From Burkholderiaceae bacterium (lineage in GTDB: Bacteria; Pseudomonadota; Gammaproteobacteria; Burkholderiales; Burkholderiaceae_D): 34,421 nucleotides of DNA. Below, in pieces: positions 24,383 to 32,374 of the stretch; positions within the stretch are counted from its first letter, which is position 1, and each line of letters opens with the position of its first letter. A model generated the notes under the pieces. That model worked only from the letters and a program-made list of their open reading frames with translations, did no database searches and was not told the DNA's origin. Location of the stretch: NCBI GenBank assembly GCA_023653025.1, contig JAMNXS010000029.1, positions 1-34,421 on the forward strand, given 5' to 3'. Position numbers and translations under genes: made by a program.

Positions 24383-24871
24383 ATGCCCCCTACCCCCGTA
24401 CCCGCCATCGATTTCGGCATTGGCGAAGCCGACCGCCTGCAGATCGTCGATGGCCTCAAGCATCTGCTCGCCGACACCTACACGCTCTACCTGAAGACGC
24501 ACAATTTTCACTGGAACGTGACCGGCCCGATGTTCCAGACGCTGCACCAGTTGTTCATGGAGTTCTACACCGAGCAGTGGACGGCGGTCGACCTGATCGC
24601 CGAGCGCATCCGCGCCATGGGCGTGCCGGCGCCGGGCACCTACGAGGAATTCGCGAAACTCACCACGATCAAGCCCAGCCCGGGCCTGCCGAAGGCGCGC
24701 GAGATGATCATCGAACTGATTGAAGGGCAGGAGACGGTGGCGCGCACCGCACGCCAGATGTTCGACGTGGCCGCCGACGCCAACGACCAGCCGACCTGCG
24801 ACCTGCTGACCCAGCGGATGCAGATTCACGAGAAGAATGCGTGGATGCTGCGGAGCTTGCTGGAGGAGTGA
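24383..24871 (+). CDS. dps: Dps-family DNA-binding ferritin
   Basis: This 162-residue protein is a Dps miniferritin, which forms dodecamers that oxidise and store iron with peroxide and protect DNA. The inter-subunit ferroxidase ligands are in place: His43 in NFHWNV, His55 and Glu60 in LHQLFMEFYTEQ, and Asp70 and Glu74 in VDLIAERI. The length is typical. The short N-terminus lacks the Lys-rich tail used by E. coli Dps to bind DNA, so DNA binding is not assured. GAGGGAAA precedes the ATG at 24383. OxyR- or starvation-type control is usual for the family, but no operator was recognised. Confidence 0.92.
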   Translation: MPPTPVPAIDFGIGEADRLQIVDGLKHLLADTYTLYLKTHNFHWNVTGPMFQTLHQLFMEFYTEQWTAVDLIAERIRAMGVPAPGTYEEFAKLTTIKPSPGLPKAREMIIELIEGQETVARTARQMFDVAADANDQPTCDLLTQRMQIHEKNAWMLRSLLEE

Positions 24872-24880
24872 CTGTTATTT

Positions 24881-24898
24881 GCCCGCATCCCTACGGGC
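24881..24898. repeat. Short inverted repeat after dps
   Basis: GCCCG and CGGGC arms with an 8-base loop lie between the convergent dps and orphan genes. There is no T run on either side, so it is at most a weak, factor-dependent terminator. Confidence 0.35.
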
Positions 24899-24944
24899 GA
24901 CTCATTGCCTTGACGACCGTCGAAGCAATTCAGGTATCCGGGCA

Positions 24945-25976
24945 TCAACGACGCTTGCTGATTCTGGCTTCACACCGCTCGATGACGATTTCCAACGCAC
25001 GGGAAAATGGCGAGTCCACATCTTGCCCGTCTCCGGACGGATCCATCAGGTAAGCTGCAAACGTGCGTATTCCCTCAAGGCACCGTACGTCCAAACTCCC
25101 AGAGTTAACGGGGTCTCTGTGTATGCGGACTGTCCATCGGACCAAATCCCTTGCAGGCAAAGTCTCGCTGAAGCTTGCGAAAAGGGAAAAGTTTTCGTTT
25201 TTAATTTGTTCAAGTTCTGCCCCAACCGAGCACGACTCTTTGTGTTTACCTCTAATCAGATCCTGCACCTCATATGGCATATACTCTTCAGGGTCGAGCT
25301 GAGAATTGGTCGGCAGACACTCCTTTATTACGCTTTGGTAAATACCGTTTATGAAAACGTAAGCTTCAGTCCCGAGGGAGTCTGTTATGGCTTCACCCAA
25401 CTTTGAATGTACCTCCTTCAAAATTTCGCCTTTGACACCGTGATCAAACCATGTACCCTCTTCGTCGATCGGCATGGCTTTGATTACCTCAATGACGATG
25501 TTCCGGACAACTGGAGTCAATGCTCTCATCAGCGAAGACCTTGCGTATTCTTCAGCCTTGGCGGCATTTTGGGCCAGATCCCTGAAGAAATCTAACTCGT
25601 CGTAGCTAGCAAGTGCTACGTACTTGTCTACCTTTTCCGGCGTAGCAATCGTCCCTTCCATGCACATGTTTCTCATCACCAGAGCCATTTGCGCCGAATC
25701 GATCTGGCCGGCCTTTGCGTTGATCGTGCTCAGGCTCTGCAACAGCGACTGTTTATCAATGTGATCCTTGGCCACATTGCTTGCCTGACTAGCCCAAGTC
25801 CTCACCGACATGCTGTTTTTGTCAAACAGTCGTTTGAAAAAGCCGTTGATTCCTGAACTCTCGAAGAGAACGATTTCGTTTTTTTGCTCGTTGAATCGGA
25901 CAAACACGTTTTCCTTGCCGGAGATGTTTCCTTCGAAAGAAACGCCGGAAAGATGTTGAATGTCGAATTTCATCAT
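24945..25976 (-). CDS. Unknown low-GC orphan protein
   Basis: I do not recognise this 343-residue protein. A 60-base sample (25501-25560) has 30 G+C (50%), far below its neighbours, and codon use is correspondingly AT-rich, which suggests acquisition by transfer. The N-terminus (MMKFDIQHLSGVSFEGNISG) looks like a beta-rich domain. The middle, about 85-230, is helical with DELDFFRDLAQNAAKAEEYA and WFDHGVKGEILKEVHSKLGE. The C-terminus ends in basic residues (RISKRR). No signal peptide, membrane segment or catalytic motif is visible. GTG at 25979 and ATGs at 25976 and 25973 compete; AAGGGG at 25982-25987 fits 25976 best. A perfect inverted repeat lies immediately upstream. Confidence 0.75.
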   Translation of the reverse strand: MMKFDIQHLSGVSFEGNISGKENVFVRFNEQKNEIVLFESSGINGFFKRLFDKNSMSVRTWASQASNVAKDHIDKQSLLQSLSTINAKAGQIDSAQMALVMRNMCMEGTIATPEKVDKYVALASYDELDFFRDLAQNAAKAEEYARSSLMRALTPVVRNIVIEVIKAMPIDEEGTWFDHGVKGEILKEVHSKLGEAITDSLGTEAYVFINGIYQSVIKECLPTNSQLDPEEYMPYEVQDLIRGKHKESCSVGAELEQIKNENFSLFASFSETLPARDLVRWTVRIHRDPVNSGSLDVRCLEGIRTFAAYLMDPSGDGQDVDSPFSRALEIVIERCEARISKRR

Positions 25977-25992
25977 CACGCCCCCTTTTCAG

Positions 25993-26014
25993 CCGGTTAT
26001 CTGTCAGTAACCGG
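25993..26014. promoter_or_regulatory. Perfect inverted repeat, candidate operator
   Basis: CCGGTTA (25993-25999) and TAACCGG (26008-26014) flank an 8-base centre, 17 bases upstream of the orphan gene's start and about 190 bases before the divergent antiporter. It has no T run, so it is not a terminator; it could be a repressor site or a hairpin next to the orphan's ribosome-binding site. Confidence 0.55.
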
Positions 26015-26204
26015 GGCGGTGAGGCGGCCCCGCGAACGATGAATGTCTGATGCACCAACGGCCGATGCGGTCGTCTGGCCACACCAAGCCCCAGTCTCGC
26101 CTCGCTGCACCCAAAGACCCTGCCCTCGGCATGGCAGCGGCTTGGAGCAACCGGTCATTCCGGATATTCTTCCTGAGCGGAAACAATCCAGACCAGGAGC
26201 CTCC

Positions 26205-27467
26205 ATGTCCCCCACTACCGTGCATATCGTCGCTGCCGTCATTTTCGCGCTGGCGCTGATTCACACCTTTTCGACGTCGTTTTTCGAGCACCTCGCGCAC
26301 ACCCGCCCCGCGCATGCCGGGGCCTGGCATCTGCTCGGCGAGGTCGAAGTGGTGTTCGGGTTCTGGGCCATGATCCTGATCGTCGCGATGGCCTTCCTGT
26401 CCACCGGCCAGCAAGCCATTGCCTACCTCGACAGCCGCAACTTCACCGAGCCGCTGTTCGTGTTCGCGATCATGGTCGTGGCCGGCAGCCGTCCCATCCT
26501 GCAGGCGGCGCGCATGGCGGTCGACGGTATCGTGCGGGTGCTTCCGCTGCCCCGGCCACTGGCGTTCTTCTTCACCGCGCTGTCGTTCGTGCCCCTGCTC
26601 GGCTCGCTGATCACCGAGCCCGCGGCCATGACGCTGGCCGCGCTGCTGCTGCGGGATGCGGTGTTCAAGGGCGCCTCGAACCGCCTGCGCTATGCAGCGC
26701 TGGGCGTGCTGTTCGTCAATGTGTCGATCGGCGGCACGCTCACGCCGTTTGCCGCGCCGCCGGTGCTGATGGTGGCCGCGAAATGGAATTTCGACATCGT
26801 TTACATGATCACCCATATCGGCTGGAAAGCGTCGATCGCCGTGCTGATCAACGCCACCGTGCTGACGCTGGTGTTTGCGCGCGAGATACGCGCGCTGCCA
26901 CCGGTTCCGCCGTCGGAAGAAGCCCGCGTGCCGCTGCCCTTGCTGGTGCTGCACCTGCTCTACCTGCTGGGCATCGTGGTGTTCGCCCACCATCCGGCGG
27001 CCTTCATGGCGCTGCTGCTGCTGTTTATGGGCACGGCCACCGCATATCCGCAGCACCAGGATCGGCTGATCCTGCGCGAGGGCCTGCTGGTAGCCTTCTT
27101 CCTTGGCGGGCTGGTCGTGCTGGGCGGGCAGCAGCAGTGGTGGCTGCAACCGCTGCTGCTGCAAATGGATGCCACGTCGGTCTACTACGGCGCCACGGCG
27201 CTCACTGCCATTACCGACAACGCGGCGCTGACCTACCTCGGCTCGCTGGTCGAGGGGCTGTCGGACGAATTCAAGTACGCGCTGGTCACCGGCGCCGTGA
27301 CCGGCGGCGGCCTGACCATCATCGCCAACGCGCCGAACCCGGCCGGTGCGTCTATCCTGCGCTCGCGTTTTGATGACGGAGCAATCAATGCGCTCGGGCT
27401 GCTGGCGGGGGCGGCGCTGCCGACGGTGGTGGCGATCGGGTGCTTCCGGCTGTTGCCGAATCTTTGA
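26205..27467 (+). CDS. Putative Na+/H+ antiporter
   Basis: This 420-residue membrane protein has about ten to twelve hydrophobic segments and belongs to the putative Na+/H+ antiporter group of the ion-transporter superfamily. Recognisable stretches are FHLAHT-like FFEHLAHTRPAHAGA near the start, SFVPLLGSLITEPAAMT (TEPA motif), VSIGGTLTPFAAPPVLM and, near the end, AITDNAALTYLGSLV and NAPNPAGASILR, the family's paired half-helix motifs. The start at 26205 has AGGAG 7 bases upstream; the frame is open further left but without membrane-protein character. Transport of Na+ for protons is inferred from the family only. It is convergent with the flagellar operon across the repeat cluster. Confidence 0.85.
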   Translation: MSPTTVHIVAAVIFALALIHTFSTSFFEHLAHTRPAHAGAWHLLGEVEVVFGFWAMILIVAMAFLSTGQQAIAYLDSRNFTEPLFVFAIMVVAGSRPILQAARMAVDGIVRVLPLPRPLAFFFTALSFVPLLGSLITEPAAMTLAALLLRDAVFKGASNRLRYAALGVLFVNVSIGGTLTPFAAPPVLMVAAKWNFDIVYMITHIGWKASIAVLINATVLTLVFAREIRALPPVPPSEEARVPLPLLVLHLLYLLGIVVFAHHPAAFMALLLLFMGTATAYPQHQDRLILREGLLVAFFLGGLVVLGGQQQWWLQPLLLQMDATSVYYGATALTAITDNAALTYLGSLVEGLSDEFKYALVTGAVTGGGLTIIANAPNPAGASILRSRFDDGAINALGLLAGAALPTVVAIGCFRLLPNL

Positions 27468-28135
27468 CGTGAATTCGGGGGTTGGGATGGCGGGTTTCGC
27501 TGCGCTCTACCCGCCCTACGTATCGTTTTTGCCGGGGCCTTGGGCAGCGGGTGGGACGGCGGGTTTCGCTTTGCTCTACCCGTCCTACGTACTGGAACCT
27601 TGGTGGGGTTGGGGTGGCGGGTTTCGCTTTGCTCTACCCGCCCTACGTATCGTTTTTGTCGGGGCCTTGGGCGGCGGGTGGGACGGTGGGTTTCGCTTCG
27701 CTCTACCCGCCCTGTGGTGATCGTCAATCGCTTCAATCGAAAGGGCGGGCAGAGTGAAGCGAAACCCGCCATGCAAACGCCAACACCGGAAAGTTCCAAT
27801 TACCGTAGGGCGGGTAGAGCGCAGCGAAACCCGCCATGCAATCCCCAACACCAGAGAGTTCCAAGTACCGTAGGGCGGGTAGAGCGAAGCGAAACCCGCC
27901 GTGCAAACCCCAACACCGGAAAGTTCCAGGTACCGTAGGGCGGGTAGAGCGAAGCGAAACCCGCCGTGCAAACGCCAATACCGGAAAGTTCCAGGTACCG
28001 TAGGGCGGGTAGAGCGAAGCGAAACCCGCCGTGCAAACGCCAATACCGGAAAGTTCCAAGTACCGTAGGGCGGGTAGAGCGCAGCGAAACCCGCCGTGCG
28101 AACCCCAACACCAAAAACCTCCAAGGCCTGCGCAC
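27468..28135. repeat. REP-like repeat cluster between convergent genes
   Basis: No gene is credible here. A 32-base element with self-complementary ends (GGCGGGT ... ACCCGCC) occurs about ten times. Four copies in one orientation begin at 27489, 27558, 27616 and 27685 (spacings 69, 58 and 69). Six in the opposite orientation begin at 27739 (degenerate), 27804, 27869, 27934, 27999 and 28064, an exact 65-base period. The 33-base intervals of the second group are nearly identical (each has an ACCGGAAAGTTCCA-like core with small changes), so it is a tandem array. The element can form a hairpin and may act as a bidirectional transcript end for the antiporter and fliJ. Confidence 0.9.
27804..28128. 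repeat. Five 65-base tandem units
   Basis: Five successive units differ by only a few bases, for example GCAGCG against GAAGCG inside the palindrome and CCAACACC against CCAATACC in the interval. The last unit runs into fliJ-proximal sequence at about 28128. Confidence 0.85.
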
Positions 28136-28567
28136 TTAACGGAGGTTGAACAACCTCAGCCCCGCCTCGTCCAGCGCCCGCTGCTCGACCTTGGCCGCCG
28201 CCAGCGCGCGGTTGCGCTCTTCGCGCTCGACCATGGACTCCATCTTTACCTGCTCGCGCAACGCGAGCGTGTGCGCATGCTTTGCTTCGGCAAGGGCAAG
28301 ATGAACCTGCTGCAACTGCGTTTCCACCTTGCGGCGCAGGCCGCGCAGGTGCTCGAGGAATTTGCGGTAGGTGATCGTGTCCTGAATCGAGTGCGCGTTT
28401 TTTTGCGTCTCGTTGTAGCGGGCGATGTAGTCGTCGCGCAGGCGGTCGAGATGGGCGAGGCTGGCCTCGAGCTTGTCGACCTGTGCGCGCACCGCATTCA
28501 GCTGCGCCTGCGCATCGCGCACGGCAGACTGTGCCTTATCGGCGAGAACGGTCCAGGTATTATTCAT
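28136..28567 (-). CDS. fliJ: Flagellar export protein FliJ
   Basis: This 143-residue protein is highly helical with heptad character throughout (for example LNAVRAQVDKLEASLAHLDRLRDDYIARY would span one long coil; only its start, LNAVRAQVDKLEASLAHL, is quoted as the key region). FliJ is the coiled-coil stalk that joins the FliI hexamer to FlhA in the flagellar export apparatus. Sequence conservation in FliJ is weak, so the assignment rests on length (usually about 147), helical pattern, FRNxxxY-like YRKFLEHLRGL region and position directly after fliI. ATG at 28567 is preferred over the adjacent GTG at 28570. The gap to fliI is 16 bases. Confidence 0.85.
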   Translation of the reverse strand: MNNTWTVLADKAQSAVRDAQAQLNAVRAQVDKLEASLAHLDRLRDDYIARYNETQKNAHSIQDTITYRKFLEHLRGLRRKVETQLQQVHLALAEAKHAHTLALREQVKMESMVEREERNRALAAAKVEQRALDEAGLRLFNLR

Positions 28568-28583
28568 CACGTAGCCGCCCCGC

Positions 28584-29909
28584 TCAGGCGCCAGTCAGTT
28601 CGCGAATGCCGTCGCGGGTGCGCTGGTAATCGACGCCCTCGTGCATGTCCTGCCGCAGAAAGGCTTCGAGCTGCGGCCGCAGCGCGATTGCGAGATCGAT
28701 GTCGGCATTCGATCCGGCTTCATAGGCGCCGACCGAGATCAGGTCCTGGTTCTGCTGGTACAGCGACCACAGCCGGCGTACGCGGTTCGCGAGCTTGAGA
28801 TCGTCCGGCGGCACCAGGTTCTGCATCACGCGCGAGATCGAGCCGTTGAGGTCGATCGCAGGATAGTGCGCGGCGTCGGCCAGCTTGCGCGACAACATTA
28901 CCTGGCCGTCGAGCGACGCGCGCGCGATGTCGACGATCGGGTCCTGCGCATCGTCGCCTTCGGCCAGCACGGTGTAGATCGCGGTAATCGCGCCATAGCC
29001 GTTACGGCCGACGCCGGTGCGTTCGATCAGGTTCGGTAGCAGCGCAAACACCGACGGCGGATAGCCCTTCGCGGTCGGCGGCTCGCCGATCGCAAGGCCG
29101 ATCTCGCGCTGCGCATGCGCGACGCGCGTCAGGCTGTCCATCAGCATCAGGACATTCTTGCCCTGGTCGCGGAAGTATTCGGCGATCACGTGCGTCAGGT
29201 GCGTGGCCTTGAGCCGCATCACCGGCGACACGTTGGCGGGCGCGGCGATCACGACCGACTTGGCCCGGCCTTCGGGCCCGAGCACTTCATTGATGAAAGC
29301 CTGCACCTCGCGGCCGCGCTCGCCGATCAGGCCGATGACGACGACATCGACCTTGGTGTTGCGGGTAATCATGCCCAGCAGCGAGCTCTTGCCGACGCCG
29401 GAGCCGGCGACGAGGCCGATCCGCTGCCCGCGTCCCATCGTCAGCAGGCCGTTGATGGCCTTGACGCCGACATCGATCACCTGATTGATCGGGCCGCGCT
29501 CCATCGGGTTCAGCGGCAGGCCGAGCAGGGCGAGGCGGTCGGGGCAGTCGGGCTTCGGGCCGCCATCCAGCGGCTCGCCGAAGGCATCGATCACGCGCCC
29601 CAGCAGCGCGGGGCCGAGCGAGGCTTCCGAGGAATTGGCCAGCACGCGCACGCTGGCGCCGGGGCCGATGCCGACCGGCTCGGTGAAGGGCATCAGGAAC
29701 AGGGTCTGGTCATGGAAGCCGACCACCTCGGCCTGCACCTTGTGGTGGCCGACGGCCGATTCGACTTCGCACAGCGCACCCAGCGGCGCCATAATGCCGC
29801 GCGCCTCGAGCGTCATGCCGACCAGCCGCACCAGCGTACCGGTATGGCAGGCCTCCGGCACGCGCGCCTGCGCGACCAGGCGCTCGACGACCGCGGCGTA
29901 ATCAGGCAT
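28584..29909 (-). CDS. fliI: Flagellum-specific ATPase FliI
   Basis: This 441-residue protein is the ATPase of the flagellar type III export apparatus, related to the F1 beta subunit. The Walker A loop is GSGVGKSS (169-176), GLIGERGREV carries the catalytic Glu region (193-202), the Walker B strand ends in LMLMD (254-258), and QREIGLAIGEPPTAKGYPP (267-285) is the signature of the FliI/YscN family. The length agrees with Salmonella FliI (456). Its ATG overlaps the end of fliH by 8 bases, consistent with co-translation of a complex partner. Confidence 0.96.
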   Translation of the reverse strand: MPDYAAVVERLVAQARVPEACHTGTLVRLVGMTLEARGIMAPLGALCEVESAVGHHKVQAEVVGFHDQTLFLMPFTEPVGIGPGASVRVLANSSEASLGPALLGRVIDAFGEPLDGGPKPDCPDRLALLGLPLNPMERGPINQVIDVGVKAINGLLTMGRGQRIGLVAGSGVGKSSLLGMITRNTKVDVVVIGLIGERGREVQAFINEVLGPEGRAKSVVIAAPANVSPVMRLKATHLTHVIAEYFRDQGKNVLMLMDSLTRVAHAQREIGLAIGEPPTAKGYPPSVFALLPNLIERTGVGRNGYGAITAIYTVLAEGDDAQDPIVDIARASLDGQVMLSRKLADAAHYPAIDLNGSISRVMQNLVPPDDLKLANRVRRLWSLYQQNQDLISVGAYEAGSNADIDLAIALRPQLEAFLRQDMHEGVDYQRTRDGIRELTGA

Positions 29910-31287
29910 CGCCGTCCGCCGGTGCAGCGGTCTCGATCGTGCGCTCGGCCTTGTCGGTGAGCGTGACGTCTTCCACCTGCGTGCTGCCGCGCTGGCCGTC
30001 GGCGAGGCGCTCGGACAGCGTTCCGCCGGCGGCGCGCCAACCGGGCGCAGCCGGTTGCGACAGCGAGCGCTTGAGGCCCGAGATACGGCGCTGCATCAGG
30101 TCTTCGACCACGCTGCCGTCGAGCGAGACGCGCACGCTGCCGCGCTCGAGCAAATGGTCAGGACGCAGGATCAGGCTGTCGGCGAACGACGCGACGGTCG
30201 GGCGGTAAGCTTCGAGATCGTCGGGATGCAAATGAACGATGACGGCCTTGTCGCCGGCCGCGTTCAGCTCGCGCAGCGCATTGTCGACCAGCCGCGAGAT
30301 GGCCTGCGGCGATTGCGCGAGTTCGCCGCGCACCAGCTGCTCGGCCAGATGGACGGACAGCTGCTTCATCGGCTCGAACAGCGCATCGGCGTCATAGGCC
30401 AGTTGCTGCAGGCCGTCGATCACTGTCTGCAGTTGCGCCAGCCGCGCTTCATGTTCGCGTTGCTCGCGCCGCTGCCGGTCGGATTGGAGTTCGCTGCGAG
30501 CCTGCGCCGCACCGGCGGCCAGGCCCTCGTCATAGCCCTGCTGGTGAGCCACGGGCCGCTCGGCCTCGCGACCCTGCGCAAGGCCGGCCTGCATTCCCTG
30601 TTCATAGCCCTCGGCGCGGGCGGCTTCGATCATCTGCTGTACGGCCTCGCTGCCGGGCAGCTCGGCGGCGGCCGCTTCAGCGTCGGCGATCTCGGCGGTG
30701 TTTTCGGCATCGGCAGCATCGGCAGCATCGGCCGCCTCGGCAGCAGGGTCGGCAGTGGCGGCGACCGCCGTCTCGCCACCGATCTCCGACTGCACGCCGT
30801 GCAGCTCGGCCACCGGCGGCGAGCTGTCGGTCTGTGCCGTAATGGGCCCGTCGAGCGCCGGGTCCTGTGCTGCCATGGCATCGGCCACGGGCGCAGCCTT
30901 GGCCGCATGGTCGGAGGCCTCGTCGGCATCGGTGCCGATCGCGCGGGCAGACGGGTCAGCCGCAGCATCGGCCCTGAAGCCGTCGGCCGTGGAGCCTTCA
31001 GCCCTGAAGCCGTCGCCCGGTTGCGCGGCCTCGGCCACAAAACCCTCGGCATGCGGCGTGTCTGTCGCTTCCTCGTCGGCCCGCAGCCGCTGGTCGACCT
31101 CGAACGAGTCCGGCGCCGGGCCGCTCATCAGCGCATCGAGCCCGAACCCGCGGGCCGGACGCTCGTCGCGCGCTTCGATGAACTGCGGTTGTTCTTTTTC
31201 GAGCAGGTTCTGGATGGCGAACGGATTCGATACCGGATCGAACATCCGGTTCGGCATCCAGCGCTTGGCTGCCCGGGGGTCAGACAA
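29902..31287 (-). CDS. fliH: Flagellar assembly protein FliH, long form
   Basis: FliH is the peripheral stator that binds FliI and FliN. Residues about 213-415 are the family domain: a GxxxG-type helix (EGYEQGMQAGLAQGREA, 227-243, and YDEGLAAGAAQA, 252-263), then the dimer helix and the C-terminal domain with VIVHLHPDDLEAY. The protein is 461 residues against about 230 in Salmonella. The extra length is mostly a low-complexity Ala/Asp/Glu stretch (about 62-212, with a GFRAEG repeat) plus a 45-residue tail. I set the start at TTG 31287, because GCGGAG (31294-31299) lies 6 bases before it; it overlaps the fliG stop by 8 bases. The first in-frame ATG is 10 codons later (31257) and remains possible. 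Confidence 0.88.
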   Translation of the reverse strand: MSDPRAAKRWMPNRMFDPVSNPFAIQNLLEKEQPQFIEARDERPARGFGLDALMSGPAPDSFEVDQRLRADEEATDTPHAEGFVAEAAQPGDGFRAEGSTADGFRADAAADPSARAIGTDADEASDHAAKAAPVADAMAAQDPALDGPITAQTDSSPPVAELHGVQSEIGGETAVAATADPAAEAADAADAADAENTAEIADAEAAAAELPGSEAVQQMIEAARAEGYEQGMQAGLAQGREAERPVAHQQGYDEGLAAGAAQARSELQSDRQRREQREHEARLAQLQTVIDGLQQLAYDADALFEPMKQLSVHLAEQLVRGELAQSPQAISRLVDNALRELNAAGDKAVIVHLHPDDLEAYRPTVASFADSLILRPDHLLERGSVRVSLDGSVVEDLMQRRISGLKRSLSQPAAPGWRAAGGTLSERLADGQRGSTQVEDVTLTDKAERTIETAAPADGDA

Positions 31288-32335
31288 AGTCGGCTCCGCC
31301 CGAGGCCAGGATCAGCTCGCCCTTCTCGGACAGCTTGCGCGCCTGGCGCATGATCTTCTTCTGCGCGTCTTCCACTTCGGTCATGCGCAGCGGACCCTTG
31401 GCTTCCATGTCGTCGAGGAACATGCCGCGCGCGCGGCTGGACATGTTGTCGAGGAACTTGGTCTTGACCTCTTCGGTCGCGCCCTTCAGCGCAATCATCA
31501 GCATGTCCGGCTCGACGGCGCGCATCAGCGCCTGGATGCCTCGGTTGTCCACCGCCGCCAGGTTCTCGAAGCTGAACATGTTGTCCTGGATGCGCAGCGC
31601 GAGCTCTTCGTCGATCTGGCCCACGCCCTGCAGGATCGAGGATTCGAGCTCGACCTTGGTGAAGTTCATGATCTTCGCCGCCGCCTTCACGCCGCCGAAG
31701 CTCGACGACGAGGCCGACGCGTTGCTCGAGAACTGCTTCTTCATGATGGTCTCGAGCTCTTCCATCGCCGACGGCTGCACCGTGTCGAGGCTGGCCACCC
31801 GCTGCACGACTTCGGCGCGCGATTCTTCCGGCAGGAAGGCCAGCACGTCGGCGGCGACCTCGGACTCGAGCACCGACAGAATGATGGCCGTCACCTGCGG
31901 ATGCTCGCCGCGAATCATTTCGGCGATGGCGCGCGCGTCCATCCACTGCAATATCTCCAGGCCGCGGCTGGCGCGGTTGGGCATGATGCGCGATAGCACC
32001 GACGCCGCCTTATCCGGGCCGAGCGCGCGCTTCAATACCGTTTCGACATATTCGGTCGTGCCGAGCGACAGGCTGGTCTGCTTCTTCAGCATGTCGACGA
32101 ATTCGTCGAGCACCCAGTTGACGGCTTCCTGCGACATGTCGGCCACCGACACCATGGCCGCGCCCAGCTCCTGCACCTCTTTCGGATCAAGGTAGCTGAT
32201 GATGTTCGACGCCAGGTCCTCGCCGAGCAGGAGCATCAGCACGGCGGCGCGCTGCACATTGGTGATCTCGGACAGCTCGCGTTTGAGCTCGTCCGACATC
32301 GGCGGTGGGGTCTGGATTGCGGTGTTCTCTGCCAT
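31280..32335 (-). CDS. fliG: Flagellar motor switch protein FliG
   Basis: This 351-residue rotor protein joins the FliF ring to the C ring and carries the torque-generating helix. The N-terminal domain (about 20-110) begins TNVQRAAVLMLLLGEDL and binds the FliF tail; the middle domain has the EHPQ motif (GEHPQVTAI); the C-terminal domain retains the charged torque residues in LKGATEEVKTKFLDNMSSRA and MFLDDMEAKGPLRM. The length is slightly above the usual 331-340. GAGG with 7 bases spacing precedes the ATG at 32335. A small gene resembling the FliF tail lies 39 bases upstream. Confidence 0.96.
   Translation of the reverse strand: MAENTAIQTPPPMSDELKRELSEITNVQRAAVLMLLLGEDLASNIISYLDPKEVQELGAAMVSVADMSQEAVNWVLDEFVDMLKKQTSLSLGTTEYVETVLKRALGPDKAASVLSRIMPNRASRGLEILQWMDARAIAEMIRGEHPQVTAIILSVLESEVAADVLAFLPEESRAEVVQRVASLDTVQPSAMEELETIMKKQFSSNASASSSSFGGVKAAAKIMNFTKVELESSILQGVGQIDEELALRIQDNMFSFENLAAVDNRGIQALMRAVEPDMLMIALKGATEEVKTKFLDNMSSRARGMFLDDMEAKGPLRMTEVEDAQKKIMRQARKLSEKGELILASGGADFV
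31294..31299 (-). promoter_or_regulatory. Ribosome-binding site supporting the TTG start of fliH
   Basis: GCGGAG on the minus strand, inside the 3' end of fliG, is 6 bases from TTG 31287-31285. No comparable site precedes the first ATG. Confidence 0.5.
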
Positions 32336-32374
32336 GGTTAACCTCGGTTGCTGCGTCGTCTCTGTGCGTGCTGG

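Noticed and set aside
24881-24898. A strong bidirectional terminator between dps and the orphan gene
   Set aside because: The stem is only 5 bases long and no T run follows on either strand.
27739-28095. Apparent CRISPR array: 32-base repeats with 33-base intervals on a constant period
   Set aside because: The intervals are nearly identical to each other, the element has inverted copies nearby, and there are no cas genes. It is a tandem REP-like array.
27233-28135. Several overlapping open frames of 90-190 codons on both strands with repeated GFRFALPAL-like peptides
   Set aside because: They come from the 65-base repeats, which lack stops in several frames; because 65 is not a multiple of three, the peptides repeat only every three units. 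No start signals are present.
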